From: Flavobacterium lotistagni | GTDB lineage: Bacteria; Bacteroidota; Bacteroidia; Flavobacteriales; Flavobacteriaceae | NCBI RefSeq assembly: GCF_011392125.1 | Contig: NZ_JAAJBU010000002.1 | Location: 1-64,000, forward strand | Direction: 5' to 3' | DNA: 64,000 nt | Shown: piece by piece, positions 53,701-62,950 of the stretch | How positions within the stretch are numbered: position 1 is the first letter of the stretch | How the letters are laid out: every line of letters begins with the position of its first letter | Position numbers and translations under genes: made by a program | Notes under the pieces: generated by a model | What the model was told of the DNA's origin: nothing | Databases searched by the model: none | The model's input: the letters and a program-made list of their open reading frames with translations, nothing else

Positions 53701-56010
53701 ATGAAAAGAAAACTTTTAATTTTATTCGGATTATTGCTGTTTCAGTCTTCAATTGCGCAGGCTGAGTTGGTCGGATCTAATGAATACGGTCGGATTTTCG
53801 ACATCCACTATCATCCCAGCGATCCTGGAAGATTGTTTGCCTTGAGCCTACAGAACCACATCCTCACTTCTACGGACAATGGACAAAATTGGTCTGTTCA
53901 TTATTCATATCCAGATAATAACGCGCGGTTGACCAATTTGAAAATTATCGATGACCATCGAATTGCCTTTGCTATTTCGCAAACTTACCATCAAAACAAC
54001 ATTGTCTTGCTCAATATCGATGACAATACCATTGAACATACCTTTGAAGTGCCCATTCCTAATTATCCTGAAGATGGAGGGCCTTCAGACGAGGAACATG
54101 TCAGTAAGTTCGATATCAATCCTGACAACACCAATCAACTCATTATTTACCTGCGATACAGAGTCGGATTTGGTGCGTTCTCTCGGGTGTACTATACCCA
54201 AACCGGAGGGACATCATGGGATATGATTTATTCGCATCAGGACAATAACATGATTCACGTGAACAATGTGGCTTTGGGCCGAAATATCCCACAACGCTTA
54301 TATGTCGCGTTGGCTTCCGGACCCAATGATGAGGAAGGGGGCTTGCTGATATCAGACGATTTCGGGCAACATTGGACTGAAAAACTACCCGGGGTGGTGC
54401 TAGATTGTTTTGCATTTCATCCCACCGACCCGAACCATATCTTATTAGGGACGAACTTGGGATACTATGGATCCACCGAGAACCTGTATCGTTCTTATGA
54501 CGGCGGAGATAATTGGGAAATCATCCCGATCCAATGGAATGATTTCCTTTCCAACGCCATATTGGATATTGAATTTGACAAAAATAATCCTGCAAGGATA
54601 ATGGTTTTGGAAGAAAACGAGGTAGTATTGACTTCCAACAATTTTGAAACAAATCAAAAAACGACTTACGGTTATACTGACAGCGACTACTATTACGGGT
54701 TAAATGTGACCATGAATCCGTTCAACTCCTCGGAAATGTATCTGGCTTGCAACTATTACCCTTTCTTTTCAAACGATGGCGGACAGACCTTTACCAAGGT
54801 AAAATCCCCGTTCTTTTACTCTGAATCAGTAAGCTTAAAAAAAGACAACCAATCCAATCACCTTTTACACGGTGTTCAATTCGGACATTGCCACAGGAAT
54901 CTTTCCAATCTTGTCGAAACCTCTTATGATGTCATCCCATTGCTTTATCCTGTAATGGAATCGCCAATGATTGTTTATGACAAATCAAACAGTCATTATG
55001 TAGCTAAACACTTATATGGTTTCATTGGCAATACTGTAAATATTTATAGTCAATATGGAGCGACTTTAGAAGCGTCATTTACAACAGAATGCATTGGTGT
55101 CCACGAGTATCTGACCGGTCTGGGCAAACATTGGTTGCTTTTGGCATACAACACAATAGAGGGCTATGAGTACAGCCGTTTATTTTACTACGACCCGAAT
55201 GACACTAACCCAGAACTGCATGAATTGGCGCTTCCTACACAGACCTTAGGGTATAGTTTAGCAATAGCGAATGGATCTCTTTTGATTAATCTAGGTACAA
55301 AAATCTATAAACTAACAGGCAGTGTAGCGCTCCCGCAGTGGCAACTGTTAGACAATGGGCTGCAAGGGCTGGATCCCGACCACGACACTATCTTAGACAT
55401 TTCACAAAATCCGTTAGATCCGCAACAAGTGACTCTGGCAACTACCGCGGGAATATATACATCATACAGCGGTGGCCATACTTGGCAATTGATTTCCAAC
55501 CACGTTGTAGATAAAATAGTCCACTCGGACCTGCACCCAGAAGTGATTATCGGAGCACAGTATGATGGTCCTATTTCTAGGTTTGAAATCCATTATTCAA
55601 AAGATAGCGGTACTACTTGGGAAACCCTTAACCAAACTGACCTTTACTATATACAAAGCTATAACTGTGATTTCAATTTTAGACCGGATGATATCGAAGC
55701 CTACATCGCAACGACTGACCTTGGCGTGGTCAAACATAAAATCGATCTTACATCGTTGGGTAACCACCTTCCGGAAACAAGAAGCGAAACATTGCTTTAT
55801 CCGGTTCCCACTCAGGGTAAAATTTTTGTTTATACCCCAGATGATCTCCGTCCGAAATCAGCAACTATGATTGATATGCTGGCCAGAAAACACCAATTCC
55901 CCATCGAGGATGGAACGCTTGATATTTCAGGCTTAAAATCTGGAACTTATTATATAGTGGTCGAATATGAGAATGGGCAAAAAACAACACATCGCGTTAT
56001 AAAAATTTAA
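53701..56010 (+). CDS. Secreted beta-propeller-like (BNR/sortilin-type) protein with T9SS type A domain
   Basis: The 769-residue protein has a signal peptide (about residues 1-20) and repeated blocks of the type TSTDNGQNWS, YYTQTGGTSWD, LISDDFGQHWTE, YRSYDGGDNWE and YTSYSGGHTWQ. These Asp-box (BNR) repeats are found in sialidases and VPS10/sortilin-like propellers. The C-terminus (LLYPVPTQGKIFV to GTYYIVVEYENGQKTTHRVIKI) is a type A T9SS sorting domain. The catalytic residues of sialidases are not obvious, so a binding role is as likely as hydrolysis. Confidence 0.85.
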   Translation: MKRKLLILFGLLLFQSSIAQAELVGSNEYGRIFDIHYHPSDPGRLFALSLQNHILTSTDNGQNWSVHYSYPDNNARLTNLKIIDDHRIAFAISQTYHQNNIVLLNIDDNTIEHTFEVPIPNYPEDGGPSDEEHVSKFDINPDNTNQLIIYLRYRVGFGAFSRVYYTQTGGTSWDMIYSHQDNNMIHVNNVALGRNIPQRLYVALASGPNDEEGGLLISDDFGQHWTEKLPGVVLDCFAFHPTDPNHILLGTNLGYYGSTENLYRSYDGGDNWEIIPIQWNDFLSNAILDIEFDKNNPARIMVLEENEVVLTSNNFETNQKTTYGYTDSDYYYGLNVTMNPFNSSEMYLACNYYPFFSNDGGQTFTKVKSPFFYSESVSLKKDNQSNHLLHGVQFGHCHRNLSNLVETSYDVIPLLYPVMESPMIVYDKSNSHYVAKHLYGFIGNTVNIYSQYGATLEASFTTECIGVHEYLTGLGKHWLLLAYNTIEGYEYSRLFYYDPNDTNPELHELALPTQTLGYSLAIANGSLLINLGTKIYKLTGSVALPQWQLLDNGLQGLDPDHDTILDISQNPLDPQQVTLATTAGIYTSYSGGHTWQLISNHVVDKIVHSDLHPEVIIGAQYDGPISRFEIHYSKDSGTTWETLNQTDLYYIQSYNCDFNFRPDDIEAYIATTDLGVVKHKIDLTSLGNHLPETRSETLLYPVPTQGKIFVYTPDDLRPKSATMIDMLARKHQFPIEDGTLDISGLKSGTYYIVVEYENGQKTTHRVIKI
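54251..54266. other. parS-like site
   Basis: TGATTCACGTGAACAA matches the ParB site consensus TGTTTCACGTGAAACA at 13 of 16 positions, with the central TTCACGTGAA intact. It lies within a coding region, which is normal for parS, about 19 kb from parAB. It may be chance. Confidence 0.35.
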
Positions 56011-56016
56011 TTTTCC

Positions 56017-56080
56017 GGGGTTGCCTTGATCTAAAAAAGCTGGGGAAACAGCAGCTAAAGGGGTGAGATTAGGCAACCCC
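56017..56080 (+). other. Structured intergenic segment
   Basis: GGGGTTGCCT (56017-56026) pairs perfectly with AGGCAACCCC (56071-56080) and encloses an AGCTG/CAGCT-type inner hairpin. It lies between the T9SS gene and the esterase start at 56114. I could not match it to a known riboswitch. It could be a 5' leader structure or an attenuator. Confidence 0.55.
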
Positions 56081-56113
56081 AACTTTAATGTACAACCACA
56101 AAACATTATTAAA

Positions 56114-56956
56114 ATGAAGCACTTATTAATCTTTGCAGTTGCCTTAATAACTGGATGGGCTTTTTGTCAGCAAAAAAATACCATTGGAAAATCCAAACCT
56201 TTCATAATTGGAGCTACTGAAGAACTTCAATCCAAAATCCTCGGGGAGACTAGATTGTTGAACATTTATCTTCCTGAAGGCTATTTGGCTGATGAGACCA
56301 CTAAATATCCTGTGATCTATCTACTCGATGGTTCTGCTGACGAAGATTTTATCCATGTGGTCGGGCTGGTGCAATTCGACAGTTTTGAATGGGTAGATAT
56401 CATACCAAAATCTATTGTGGTCGGAATCGCTACCGTAGACCGAAGACGGGATTTCACCTTCCCAACCACAGTCGAGGCAGACAAAAAAAACTTTCCTACT
56501 TCGGGACACTCAAACCAATTCATCGAATTTATTGAGAAAGAACTCCAACCTTTTATTCAAAATAGATATAGAGCTCACAGTTCCAAAACAATTATCGGGC
56601 AATCCTTAGGCGGACTTCTCGCTACAGAAATTTTATTTAAAAAACCCTCTCTTTTCAATAAATATGTTATTGTCAGTCCGAGTTTGTGGTGGGATAATGG
56701 TTCTCTTTTGAATGTTAAACCGGTATTGGTTAACAAGCCAACTGACGTATACATTGGTGTGGGGAAAGAAGGACTCGCCCCTACCGCACTACCTCGAGTC
56801 ATGGAAGTAGATGCTAATCTATTGGTAGAAAAAATCAATAAAATGGAAAATAAAAAGATTAATATTCATTTTGACTATTTGCCACAAGAAGACCATGCCA
56901 CAATTATGCATCAGGCGATATCGAATGCATTTAGAGTAATTTATCATAAAGAATAA
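56114..56956 (+). CDS. Secreted esterase (esterase D/IroE-like alpha/beta hydrolase)
   Basis: The product is 280 residues from the ATG at 56114; an earlier start at 56063 would fall inside a strong stem-loop. A signal peptide (about 1-18) is followed by the putative-esterase fold: LNIYLPEGY, YPVIYLLDGSADEDF, nucleophile GQSLGG, VSPSLWWDN and a C-terminal His in EDHATIM. Relatives cleave S-formylglutathione, siderophores or acetylated sugars. The TonB receptor downstream makes a siderophore or glycan ester plausible, but this is inference. Confidence 0.85.
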   Translation: MKHLLIFAVALITGWAFCQQKNTIGKSKPFIIGATEELQSKILGETRLLNIYLPEGYLADETTKYPVIYLLDGSADEDFIHVVGLVQFDSFEWVDIIPKSIVVGIATVDRRRDFTFPTTVEADKKNFPTSGHSNQFIEFIEKELQPFIQNRYRAHSSKTIIGQSLGGLLATEILFKKPSLFNKYVIVSPSLWWDNGSLLNVKPVLVNKPTDVYIGVGKEGLAPTALPRVMEVDANLLVEKINKMENKKINIHFDYLPQEDHATIMHQAISNAFRVIYHKE

Positions 56957-57137
56957 CGCCCCAATAATAAATTGTCGTAGAATGAATAAAGAAAATCAAT
57001 GCCAAACATAACATTTATTTAACAACTCCGTTAGTAACAAACCTAAACGCTTCCGGTCTTAGTGGCACACGAAAACGCAAGCTAATATTTTGAGGCGTTT
57101 GCGGTCAAAAATCAAAAAACAAACAATCAAATCATTC

Positions 57138-59522
57138 ATGGCCAAAAAACTATTTTATTTCCCCACGTTCCTTCTTTTACTATTGGTTCAAATTGCTTTC
57201 GCACAAGACAAATTCACCATTAGCGGTACCGTTACCGACGCCAAAACCAACGAGACCATAATTGGCGTTAATGTTTTCATCCCAGAGCTCAAAACCGGAA
57301 CCACCACCAACGAATACGGTTTCTATTCGATCACACTGCCCAAAGGAAATTACACCTTACAAGTAAGTTACATGAGTTTCCAGACGCAAACCGAAACCAT
57401 CAATCTTGAAAGAAACATCAAAAACAATTTCAAGCTTTCGGCAATCGAAGAGCAATTGCAGGAAGTGGTCATCACCGACAACCGCAAAGCCACCAACATT
57501 CGTAAGGCTGAAATGAGCGTAAACAAACTCTCCATCGCCTCGATCAAGAAAATGCCGGTCGTAATGGGCGAAGTCGACGTATTAAAATCGATTTTGTTAT
57601 TGCCCGGAGTCACTAATGCCGGCGAAGGTGCCTCCGGATTCAATGTTCGCGGTGGCGCGGCAGACCAAAACTTAATCTTGCTCGACGAGGCCAACATTTT
57701 CAATTCGTCTCACGTTTTCGGATTCTTTTCCGTGTTCAACCCAGATGCAATTAAAGATTTGAAACTCTATAAAGGCGGTATTCCGGCACGATACGGTGGC
57801 CGGGCTTCCTCAGTGCTAGACATCTATCAAAAAGACGGCTCCAGCAAAGGCTTTCACATGAATGGCGGTATTGGAGTGATTTCGAGCCGTTTGCTCGCTG
57901 AAGGCCCAATCGTGAAAGACAAAGGTTCGTTCCTGATTGGTGGCCGTGCTTCGTATGCGCACTTGTTTCTCAAACTCAACGAAGAACAAAAAAATAACAC
58001 GGCTTACTTTTATGATTTGAACACCAAATTGTCGTACAAACTCAACGACAACAACAACCTTTACCTTTCAGGTTATTTTGGTCGTGATGTGTTCAGCATC
58101 CAGAAAAGTTTCTCTAATACGTATGGCAATGCGACATTTAATTTGCGTTGGAATCATTTGTTTTCCGATAAATTATTCTCGAACCTGTCTTTAATTTACA
58201 GTGATTATTATTACGGATTGGACTTAGGATTTATCGACTTGCGATGGGAATCAGGCATCAAAAACTATAACATCAAATACGATTTCAAGAACTACATTTC
58301 CGACAATTTCAAACTCAATTATGGGGTAAATGCGATTTATTATGACTTCAATCCGGGCACAGTCAAACCGCTTTCGAGTCAATCTGCTATACTTTACGAA
58401 CAACTCGAAAAGAAAACCGCGCTAGAACCGGCAGCTTATATCGATGTGGAACAAAATGTGTCGAAAAAAATCTCACTGTCATACGGCTTGCGTTACAGTT
58501 TGTTCTACCGCATGGGCGAATCCAGCATCAACACCTACGCAGACAATAATCCTGTAGTGTTCAACCAACAGCAACAGATATACGAAAAAGCCACACCGAC
58601 CGGCTCGGTCCATTACGGAAAAAATGAAGTCATTAAAAGCTACGCCAACTTTGAACCGCGTGCCTCTATTGCCTATCAAATAGATGACAACCAATCGGTC
58701 AAAGCCAGTTATCATCGCATGGTACAATACCTGCAACTGCTCTCGAATACATCCTCTCCAACACCGCTGGATGTCTGGACACCAAGTGACGAGTTCATCA
58801 AACCACAATTGGCCGACCAAGTCGCTTTGGGTTATTTCAAGAATTTCAGCAACGAGAAATACTCGCTCGAAGTAGAAGCTTTCTACAAGAAAATTAAAAA
58901 CCGTATCGACTATATCGACGGTGCCAACCTTATTGCAAATGAAGCCATTGAGCAAGTTATTCTCAACGGTCGTATGCGCGCTTACGGACTAGAAATGATG
59001 CTGCGCAAAAACGAAGGCGCACTCACCGGCTGGATTTCGTATACTTTGTCTAAATCGCAACAACAAACGCCTGGCAGAACGACGGCTGAAACCGGAATCA
59101 ATAACGGACAGTGGTACAATTCACTGCACGACAAAACCCACAATTTAGCCGTTACCAGCAATTACGTCTTGACCAAGAAATGGAGTTTTGGGGCCAATTT
59201 CACCCTGCAAACCGGGCAACCGGTCACTTATCCGAGAAGCTATTATCGCATCGAAGAAATTAACGTGCCGAGCTACGGCTTGAGAAACGGTAACCGTTTG
59301 CCATTGTACCACCATCTCGATATTTCGGCCACACTGACGCCGCGCAAAAACGCCAACCGCAATTGGAAAGGCGAGTGGGTGTTCAGTATTTACAACCTCT
59401 ACGGACGCAAAAATGCCGCTTCGATCACCTTCCGAGAAAATGTCGATACCGGACGAAACGAAGCCGTCAGAACTTCCATTTTCGGATTCATCCCAGCAGT
59501 GAGTTATAACTTTAAATTCTAG
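57138..59522 (+). CDS. TonB-dependent outer membrane receptor
   Basis: The product is 794 residues from the ATG at 57138. A signal peptide (to about residue 22) precedes a carboxypeptidase-regulatory-like domain (FTISGTVTDAKTNETIIGVNVFIPELKTGTTTN, about 25-110). A plug follows (PGVTNAGEGASGFNVRGGAADQNLILLDEA), then a beta-barrel ending in VSYNFKF. It imports a substrate across the outer membrane using TonB energy. A DUF4249 lipoprotein begins 5 bp downstream, the usual partner in Bacteroidota. The substrate is unknown. Confidence 0.93.
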   Translation: MAKKLFYFPTFLLLLLVQIAFAQDKFTISGTVTDAKTNETIIGVNVFIPELKTGTTTNEYGFYSITLPKGNYTLQVSYMSFQTQTETINLERNIKNNFKLSAIEEQLQEVVITDNRKATNIRKAEMSVNKLSIASIKKMPVVMGEVDVLKSILLLPGVTNAGEGASGFNVRGGAADQNLILLDEANIFNSSHVFGFFSVFNPDAIKDLKLYKGGIPARYGGRASSVLDIYQKDGSSKGFHMNGGIGVISSRLLAEGPIVKDKGSFLIGGRASYAHLFLKLNEEQKNNTAYFYDLNTKLSYKLNDNNNLYLSGYFGRDVFSIQKSFSNTYGNATFNLRWNHLFSDKLFSNLSLIYSDYYYGLDLGFIDLRWESGIKNYNIKYDFKNYISDNFKLNYGVNAIYYDFNPGTVKPLSSQSAILYEQLEKKTALEPAAYIDVEQNVSKKISLSYGLRYSLFYRMGESSINTYADNNPVVFNQQQQIYEKATPTGSVHYGKNEVIKSYANFEPRASIAYQIDDNQSVKASYHRMVQYLQLLSNTSSPTPLDVWTPSDEFIKPQLADQVALGYFKNFSNEKYSLEVEAFYKKIKNRIDYIDGANLIANEAIEQVILNGRMRAYGLEMMLRKNEGALTGWISYTLSKSQQQTPGRTTAETGINNGQWYNSLHDKTHNLAVTSNYVLTKKWSFGANFTLQTGQPVTYPRSYYRIEEINVPSYGLRNGNRLPLYHHLDISATLTPRKNANRNWKGEWVFSIYNLYGRKNAASITFRENVDTGRNEAVRTSIFGFIPAVSYNFKF

Positions 59523-59527
59523 ACATC

Positions 59528-60352
59528 ATGAAAAAATATATAGCCATACTCCCGATTTTTATCTTAGCTTTTTTAGTACAGAGTTGCGAAGAAGTCATCG
59601 ATGTACCACTGGACACCGAAGCACCAAGATTGGTCATTGACGCGGGCATCAACTGGTACAAAGGCACCGCGGGCGACCAGCAGAAAATCAAACTTACCAC
59701 CACAACCGGTTATTACAATACCACGGTTCCGGTAGTTTCTAATGCTACGGTTTACATCAAAAACAGCTTGAACACCACCTTCGATTTCATTGAAATTCCT
59801 GGCACCGGAGAATATGTTTGCACGAATTTCATCCCGCAAATTAACGAAACGTATACGCTCACAGTCATCAGTGGCGGCCAAACTTATACGGCTACTGAAA
59901 CGCTCAAATCTGTCGCGCCGATTCAAGAAGTAATCCAGAAAAACGATGGTGGCATCCTCGGCGAAGACATCGAGTTGCGCAGCACTTTCAACGATCCGGC
60001 GCTAGAGGAAAATTATTATATGTACCGCTTTAAATATTCCAACCGCGCCAAAGTCGATTATTACGTAGATGAAGACCGCTTCTACAACGGCAACACCTTT
60101 TACAGCATCACAGACAACGACGATCTCAGCGCAGGCGATGTGGTAGAAATTACACATTACGGTATTTCGCGTTCGTCTTACAATTACATGAATATTTTGC
60201 TCAGTGTAGCCGGAAGCAATAATGGCGGGCCATTTCAATCACCACCGGCAACGGTTCGAGGCAATATCGTGAACCAAACCAATTTCGACAACTACGCACT
60301 AGGTTTTTTCAGGCTCAGCGAAGTAGACACGCAAACTTACACCATCCAGTAG
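59528..60352 (+). CDS. DUF4249 domain lipoprotein
   Basis: The 274-residue protein has a lipobox with Cys20 (LAFLVQSC) and the DUF4249 pattern: VPLDTEAPRLVIDAGI near the start, then a beta-sandwich with NETYTLTVISGGQTYTATETL. The gene follows the TonB receptor by 5 bp. Such lipoproteins are thought to sit on the receptor like SusD; here that role is inferred from context. An 18-bp inverted repeat follows the stop. Confidence 0.88.
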   Translation: MKKYIAILPIFILAFLVQSCEEVIDVPLDTEAPRLVIDAGINWYKGTAGDQQKIKLTTTTGYYNTTVPVVSNATVYIKNSLNTTFDFIEIPGTGEYVCTNFIPQINETYTLTVISGGQTYTATETLKSVAPIQEVIQKNDGGILGEDIELRSTFNDPALEENYYMYRFKYSNRAKVDYYVDEDRFYNGNTFYSITDNDDLSAGDVVEITHYGISRSSYNYMNILLSVAGSNNGGPFQSPPATVRGNIVNQTNFDNYALGFFRLSEVDTQTYTIQ

Positions 60353-60355
60353 TAG

Positions 60356-60415
60356 ATAATTAATAATGAATAATTTTTATATTGCATTCCACTCTAGTTA
60401 TTCATTATTAATTAT
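60356..60415. repeat. 18-bp AT-rich perfect inverted repeat
   Basis: Bases 60356-60373 and 60398-60415 are perfect reverse complements (24-base loop) built from TAATTAATAATGAATAA. The element is of the same type as that near 48660 and ends 18 bases before the thiamine diphosphokinase start. It may act as a bidirectional terminator; the function is unproven. Confidence 0.8.
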
Positions 60416-60432
60416 TCATTATTATTTAAAAA

Positions 60433-61095
60433 GTGTCTTCCCACCACATTGTCCGCGACGACCAAGAACCCGCGCTAATCATAGCCAACGGAGCTAGCTG
60501 CCACGACGAATTGCTCGGGCAATTGCTCGAATGGTCGCCACTAGTTATTGTTTTAGATGCTGCGATTCGGCGGGTAATCAAGCGCAACATTAAAGTTGAT
60601 GTGCTGCTCGGGGATTTCGACCGCGGGTTCCAGCCCGAGGAATGGGTCAAAGAACAATACCCGATAGAAATCGTTCACGCGCCCGACCAAAACAAAACCG
60701 ATCTCGAAAAAGCTTTTGATTACTTGATTGCCCGAAAAATACCTGCGGTCAACGTGATTTGGGCGACCGGAAAACGCGCCGACCATACGATGAACAACAT
60801 CAGCAATATCGTGCGTTACCGAGAGCATTTGAAAATCGTCATCCACGACGACCATTCTAAAATTCACTTACTGCCGCGCTATTTCCAAAAATGGTATCCG
60901 AAAGACACTATGATTTCGCTGATTCCGATTGGCCAAGTGCATGGTGTGACTACAGATAATTTGGTTTATCCGCTACACGACGAATCGCTTCAAATGGGTT
61001 ATCGCAGCGGAAACAGCAATCGCGTTGCAACAGACGGCATGGTGACAATCAGCCACTACGAAGGCGATTTGCTTTTGATGGAATGTGTGGATTAA
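60433..61095 (+). CDS. Thiamine diphosphokinase
   Basis: The enzyme converts thiamine to thiamine diphosphate using ATP. The 220-residue protein starts at GTG; no better ATG exists before the conserved ALIIANGASC. Family segments are LDAAIRRVIKRNIKVDVLLGDFD, DQNKTDLEKAFDYLI, WATGKRADHTMNNIS and SLIPIGQVHGVTTDNLVYPL, together with SGNSNR. Acidic residues in GDFD and DKTD-like DQNKTD are the expected active-site positions. It stands alone. Confidence 0.9.
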   Translation: MSSHHIVRDDQEPALIIANGASCHDELLGQLLEWSPLVIVLDAAIRRVIKRNIKVDVLLGDFDRGFQPEEWVKEQYPIEIVHAPDQNKTDLEKAFDYLIARKIPAVNVIWATGKRADHTMNNISNIVRYREHLKIVIHDDHSKIHLLPRYFQKWYPKDTMISLIPIGQVHGVTTDNLVYPLHDESLQMGYRSGNSNRVATDGMVTISHYEGDLLLMECVD

Positions 61096-61098
61096 TGG

Positions 61099-61173
61099 GT
61101 TGTAGGTTTTTGAGTTATGGGTTGTCGTTTGTCAGTTTCGTACTGTGGAATTAAGCTTTAAGCTGACAGCTAT
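61099..61173 (+). repeat. Heptad-phased degenerate array, region A
   Basis: GTT begins at 61099, 61106, 61114, 61121, 61128 and 61135 (period 7 with one single-base slip). AGCT begins at 61154, 61161 and 61168 (period 7). There is no open reading frame. The array lies between thiamine diphosphokinase and the secreted protein gene. Confidence 0.75.
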
Positions 61174-61215
61174 CCGATCGAATGCTGGAATCAAAGACCA
61201 ACAAGCACTTGACGA

Positions 61216-61872
61216 CTACTCGCGAATCAACATAAACTGCGCGCGAAAACCGGTCGCCAAATACCACTGCCCGGCTGTAATCAGCTGCCCTTCATCGTCA
61301 AAAATCTGGAATTCTGCCGTATTCGGTACGGAGAAACCTTCATTAATGGCTTCGTATTCTACTTTGTTAAAGCCTTTTTCTAAACCGAGAGTGAAGGTTC
61401 TGAATTCACCCAGCAAAGTAATATCGGTCACCATTTCGCGGCCGTTGACCAACAATTTGATTTGGTCGCCATCGACTTCACCGAAATCGCGGTAAGTGAT
61501 TTTCACGTGGTCTGCTTTGATTATGAACTCGCCGAAATATTCGTTCTTGCGAAAAATTTTGTTGTCCTGCCCGCCTTCTTTGAGATTGTTGTTGAGCTTT
61601 TCTTTGTAAGAATCGCCCGGATTAGCGAACTGGTTGTTCTTGACAAACTGGAGTTTTTTGTCTTCGAGTATCGACGAATTGTTATTGTTGTTCGGCTTGG
61701 CGCTTGGAGAGAAAACCGATGGCTTGAATACTTTTGGAGTGCTGAGTCCGCTACCTTGAGGCGCAATCGAATTGGAAGGGTTCAAGAATTCACTTTGTGC
61801 TAAAGCCACCGTCGAAAAAGCCAAAAAAGCCCAACCTGACCATAGTAATTTTATTGTAGTGAACTGACTCAT
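61216..61872 (-). CDS. Secreted protein of unknown function
   Basis: The 218-residue protein has a signal peptide (about residues 1-25, cleavage after VALA). A low-complexity linker rich in Pro, Ser and Asn (about 28-68, with NNNNNSS) precedes a beta-rich C-terminal domain (about 100-218: FIIKADHVKITYRDFGEVDGDQIKLLVNG; GFNKVEYEAINEGFSVPNTAEFQIFDD). The last domain looks like a small beta-sandwich; I cannot name a family. It lies divergent from the NUDIX gene. Confidence 0.75.
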   Translation of the reverse strand: MSQFTTIKLLWSGWAFLAFSTVALAQSEFLNPSNSIAPQGSGLSTPKVFKPSVFSPSAKPNNNNNSSILEDKKLQFVKNNQFANPGDSYKEKLNNNLKEGGQDNKIFRKNEYFGEFIIKADHVKITYRDFGEVDGDQIKLLVNGREMVTDITLLGEFRTFTLGLEKGFNKVEYEAINEGFSVPNTAEFQIFDDEGQLITAGQWYLATGFRAQFMLIRE

Positions 61873-61982
61873 TTTTAAGTAAAAACCATTTGGATTTCGG
61901 CGGTAAAATTATAGCTTTTGGTGGGTTGTAAACGCATTTTATCTTTTTTTTATCATTTCTTCTACTGGCAATTTTCAAGCAG

Positions 61983-61990
61983 TACTTTCG
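61983..61990 (+). promoter_or_regulatory. Variant -7 element of the NUDIX gene
   Basis: TACTTTCG differs from TAnnTTTG at one position and lies 29 bases before the start. The same octamer occurs upstream of uvrB at 63060. Confidence 0.4.
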
Positions 61991-62019
61991 TTATCTTTCA
62001 ACTTTGAAACAACAATTCC

Positions 62020-62601
62020 ATGACCCATCCAAAAATTAAGATTACCAATACTGAAGTGCTTGCCGATCATTGGTATACGCTACGAAAAATCACTTTTGAC
62101 TACCAGAAAAAAGACCAGAGTTGGGAAACTCAAGTGCGTGAAGCCTACGACCGCGGCAACGGTGCTACTATCCTACTCTACAACAAAGCTAACAAAACGG
62201 TCATTCTGACACGGCAATTCCGAATGCCCACTTACCTAAACGGGAACGAAACCGGAATGCTCATCGAAGCTTGCGCGGGCGTTCTCGAACACGACAACCC
62301 CGAAGATTGTATCCGGCGCGAAACCGAAGAAGAAACCGGTTATCTGGTGAGCGATGTAAAAAAAATATTTGAAGTTTATATGTCGCCCGGTTCGGTAACG
62401 GAAATCGTGTATTTTTTTGTCGGTGAATACACCAAAGACATGAAAATTGCCGAAGGCGGCGGCGTGGCGGACGAACAGGAAAATATAGAAGTACTCGAAT
62501 TTGGTTTTGAAGAAGCATACCACATGATTGCGACCGGTGAAATCAAAGATGCCAAAACGATTATGTTGCTGCAATATGCTAAAATTAACAGATTGGTCTG
62601 A
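62020..62601 (+). CDS. NUDIX hydrolase (NudK/GDP-mannose pyrophosphatase-like)
   Basis: The 193-residue protein has a Nudix box at about residues 87-108 ([14 protein letters not shown] then ETEEETGY). The metal-binding REUxEExG part is intact (Arg100, Glu101, Glu104, Glu105), but the first conserved Glu is Asn93. The preceding [16 protein letters not shown] and the length match NudK, which hydrolyses GDP-mannose and related sugar nucleotides. The substrate is inferred from these similarities. Confidence 0.87.
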   Translation: MTHPKIKITNTEVLADHWYTLRKITFDYQKKDQSWETQVREAYDRGNGATILLYNKANKTVILTRQFRMPTYLNGNETGMLIEACAGVLEHDNPEDCIRRETEEETGYLVSDVKKIFEVYMSPGSVTEIVYFFVGEYTKDMKIAEGGGVADEQENIEVLEFGFEEAYHMIATGEIKDAKTIMLLQYAKINRLV

Positions 62602-62610
62602 CAGGTCTTT

Positions 62611-62631
62611 GTTGTGAGTTGTGGGTGAGAT
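62611..62631 (+). repeat. Heptad-phased array, region B
   Basis: GTTGTGA, GTTGTGG and GTGAGAT follow each other at exact 7-bp spacing and run directly into TACGGAAAG. Confidence 0.65.
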
Positions 62632-62778
62632 TACGGAAAGTTGACTTTTTTTAGAGGCACTTCGTGTAGACCGCTGCGCTGCTAGATTGTTTACGGAAAA
62701 TCGAACCTTATTTTTTTGAAGTTCATTTTTTTTTTTTTTAGATTAAAATGCTTGTTCGCCTTTGATTCCAGAGCTCAG

Positions 62779-62920
62779 GCTAACAGCTAACAGCTAAAAG
62801 CTGACAGCTAATCAGACACCGCTAATTCAGCACAAACCCATCAACTCACAACTGAATCCCGAAGACTGACGACCAACGACCGACGACTGATGGCTGAAAG
62901 CTAATAGCTGACAGCAAATT
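62779..62920 (+). repeat. Heptad-phased array, region C
   Basis: GCT begins at 62779, 62786, 62793, 62800, 62807 and 62821, all in one 7-bp phase. After a 2-bp phase change, ACT/ACC/GCT/GCA triplets begin at 62844, 62851, 62865, 62872, 62879, 62886, 62893, 62900, 62907 and 62914, all in one second phase. The remaining four bases of each unit vary. There is no open reading frame. Confidence 0.85.
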
Positions 62921-62950
62921 CCACCTAAATTACCTGATTACCCTGAACCC

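Noticed and set aside
56017..56080. TPP or cobalamin riboswitch
   Set aside because: The GGGGTTGCC start and GTGAGA segment recall TPP aptamers, but the conserved core motifs are absent or out of order.
61099..61173. Short peptide encoded by the heptad array
   Set aside because: A 7-bp period shifts frame every unit; stops occur in the frames and no start with context is present.
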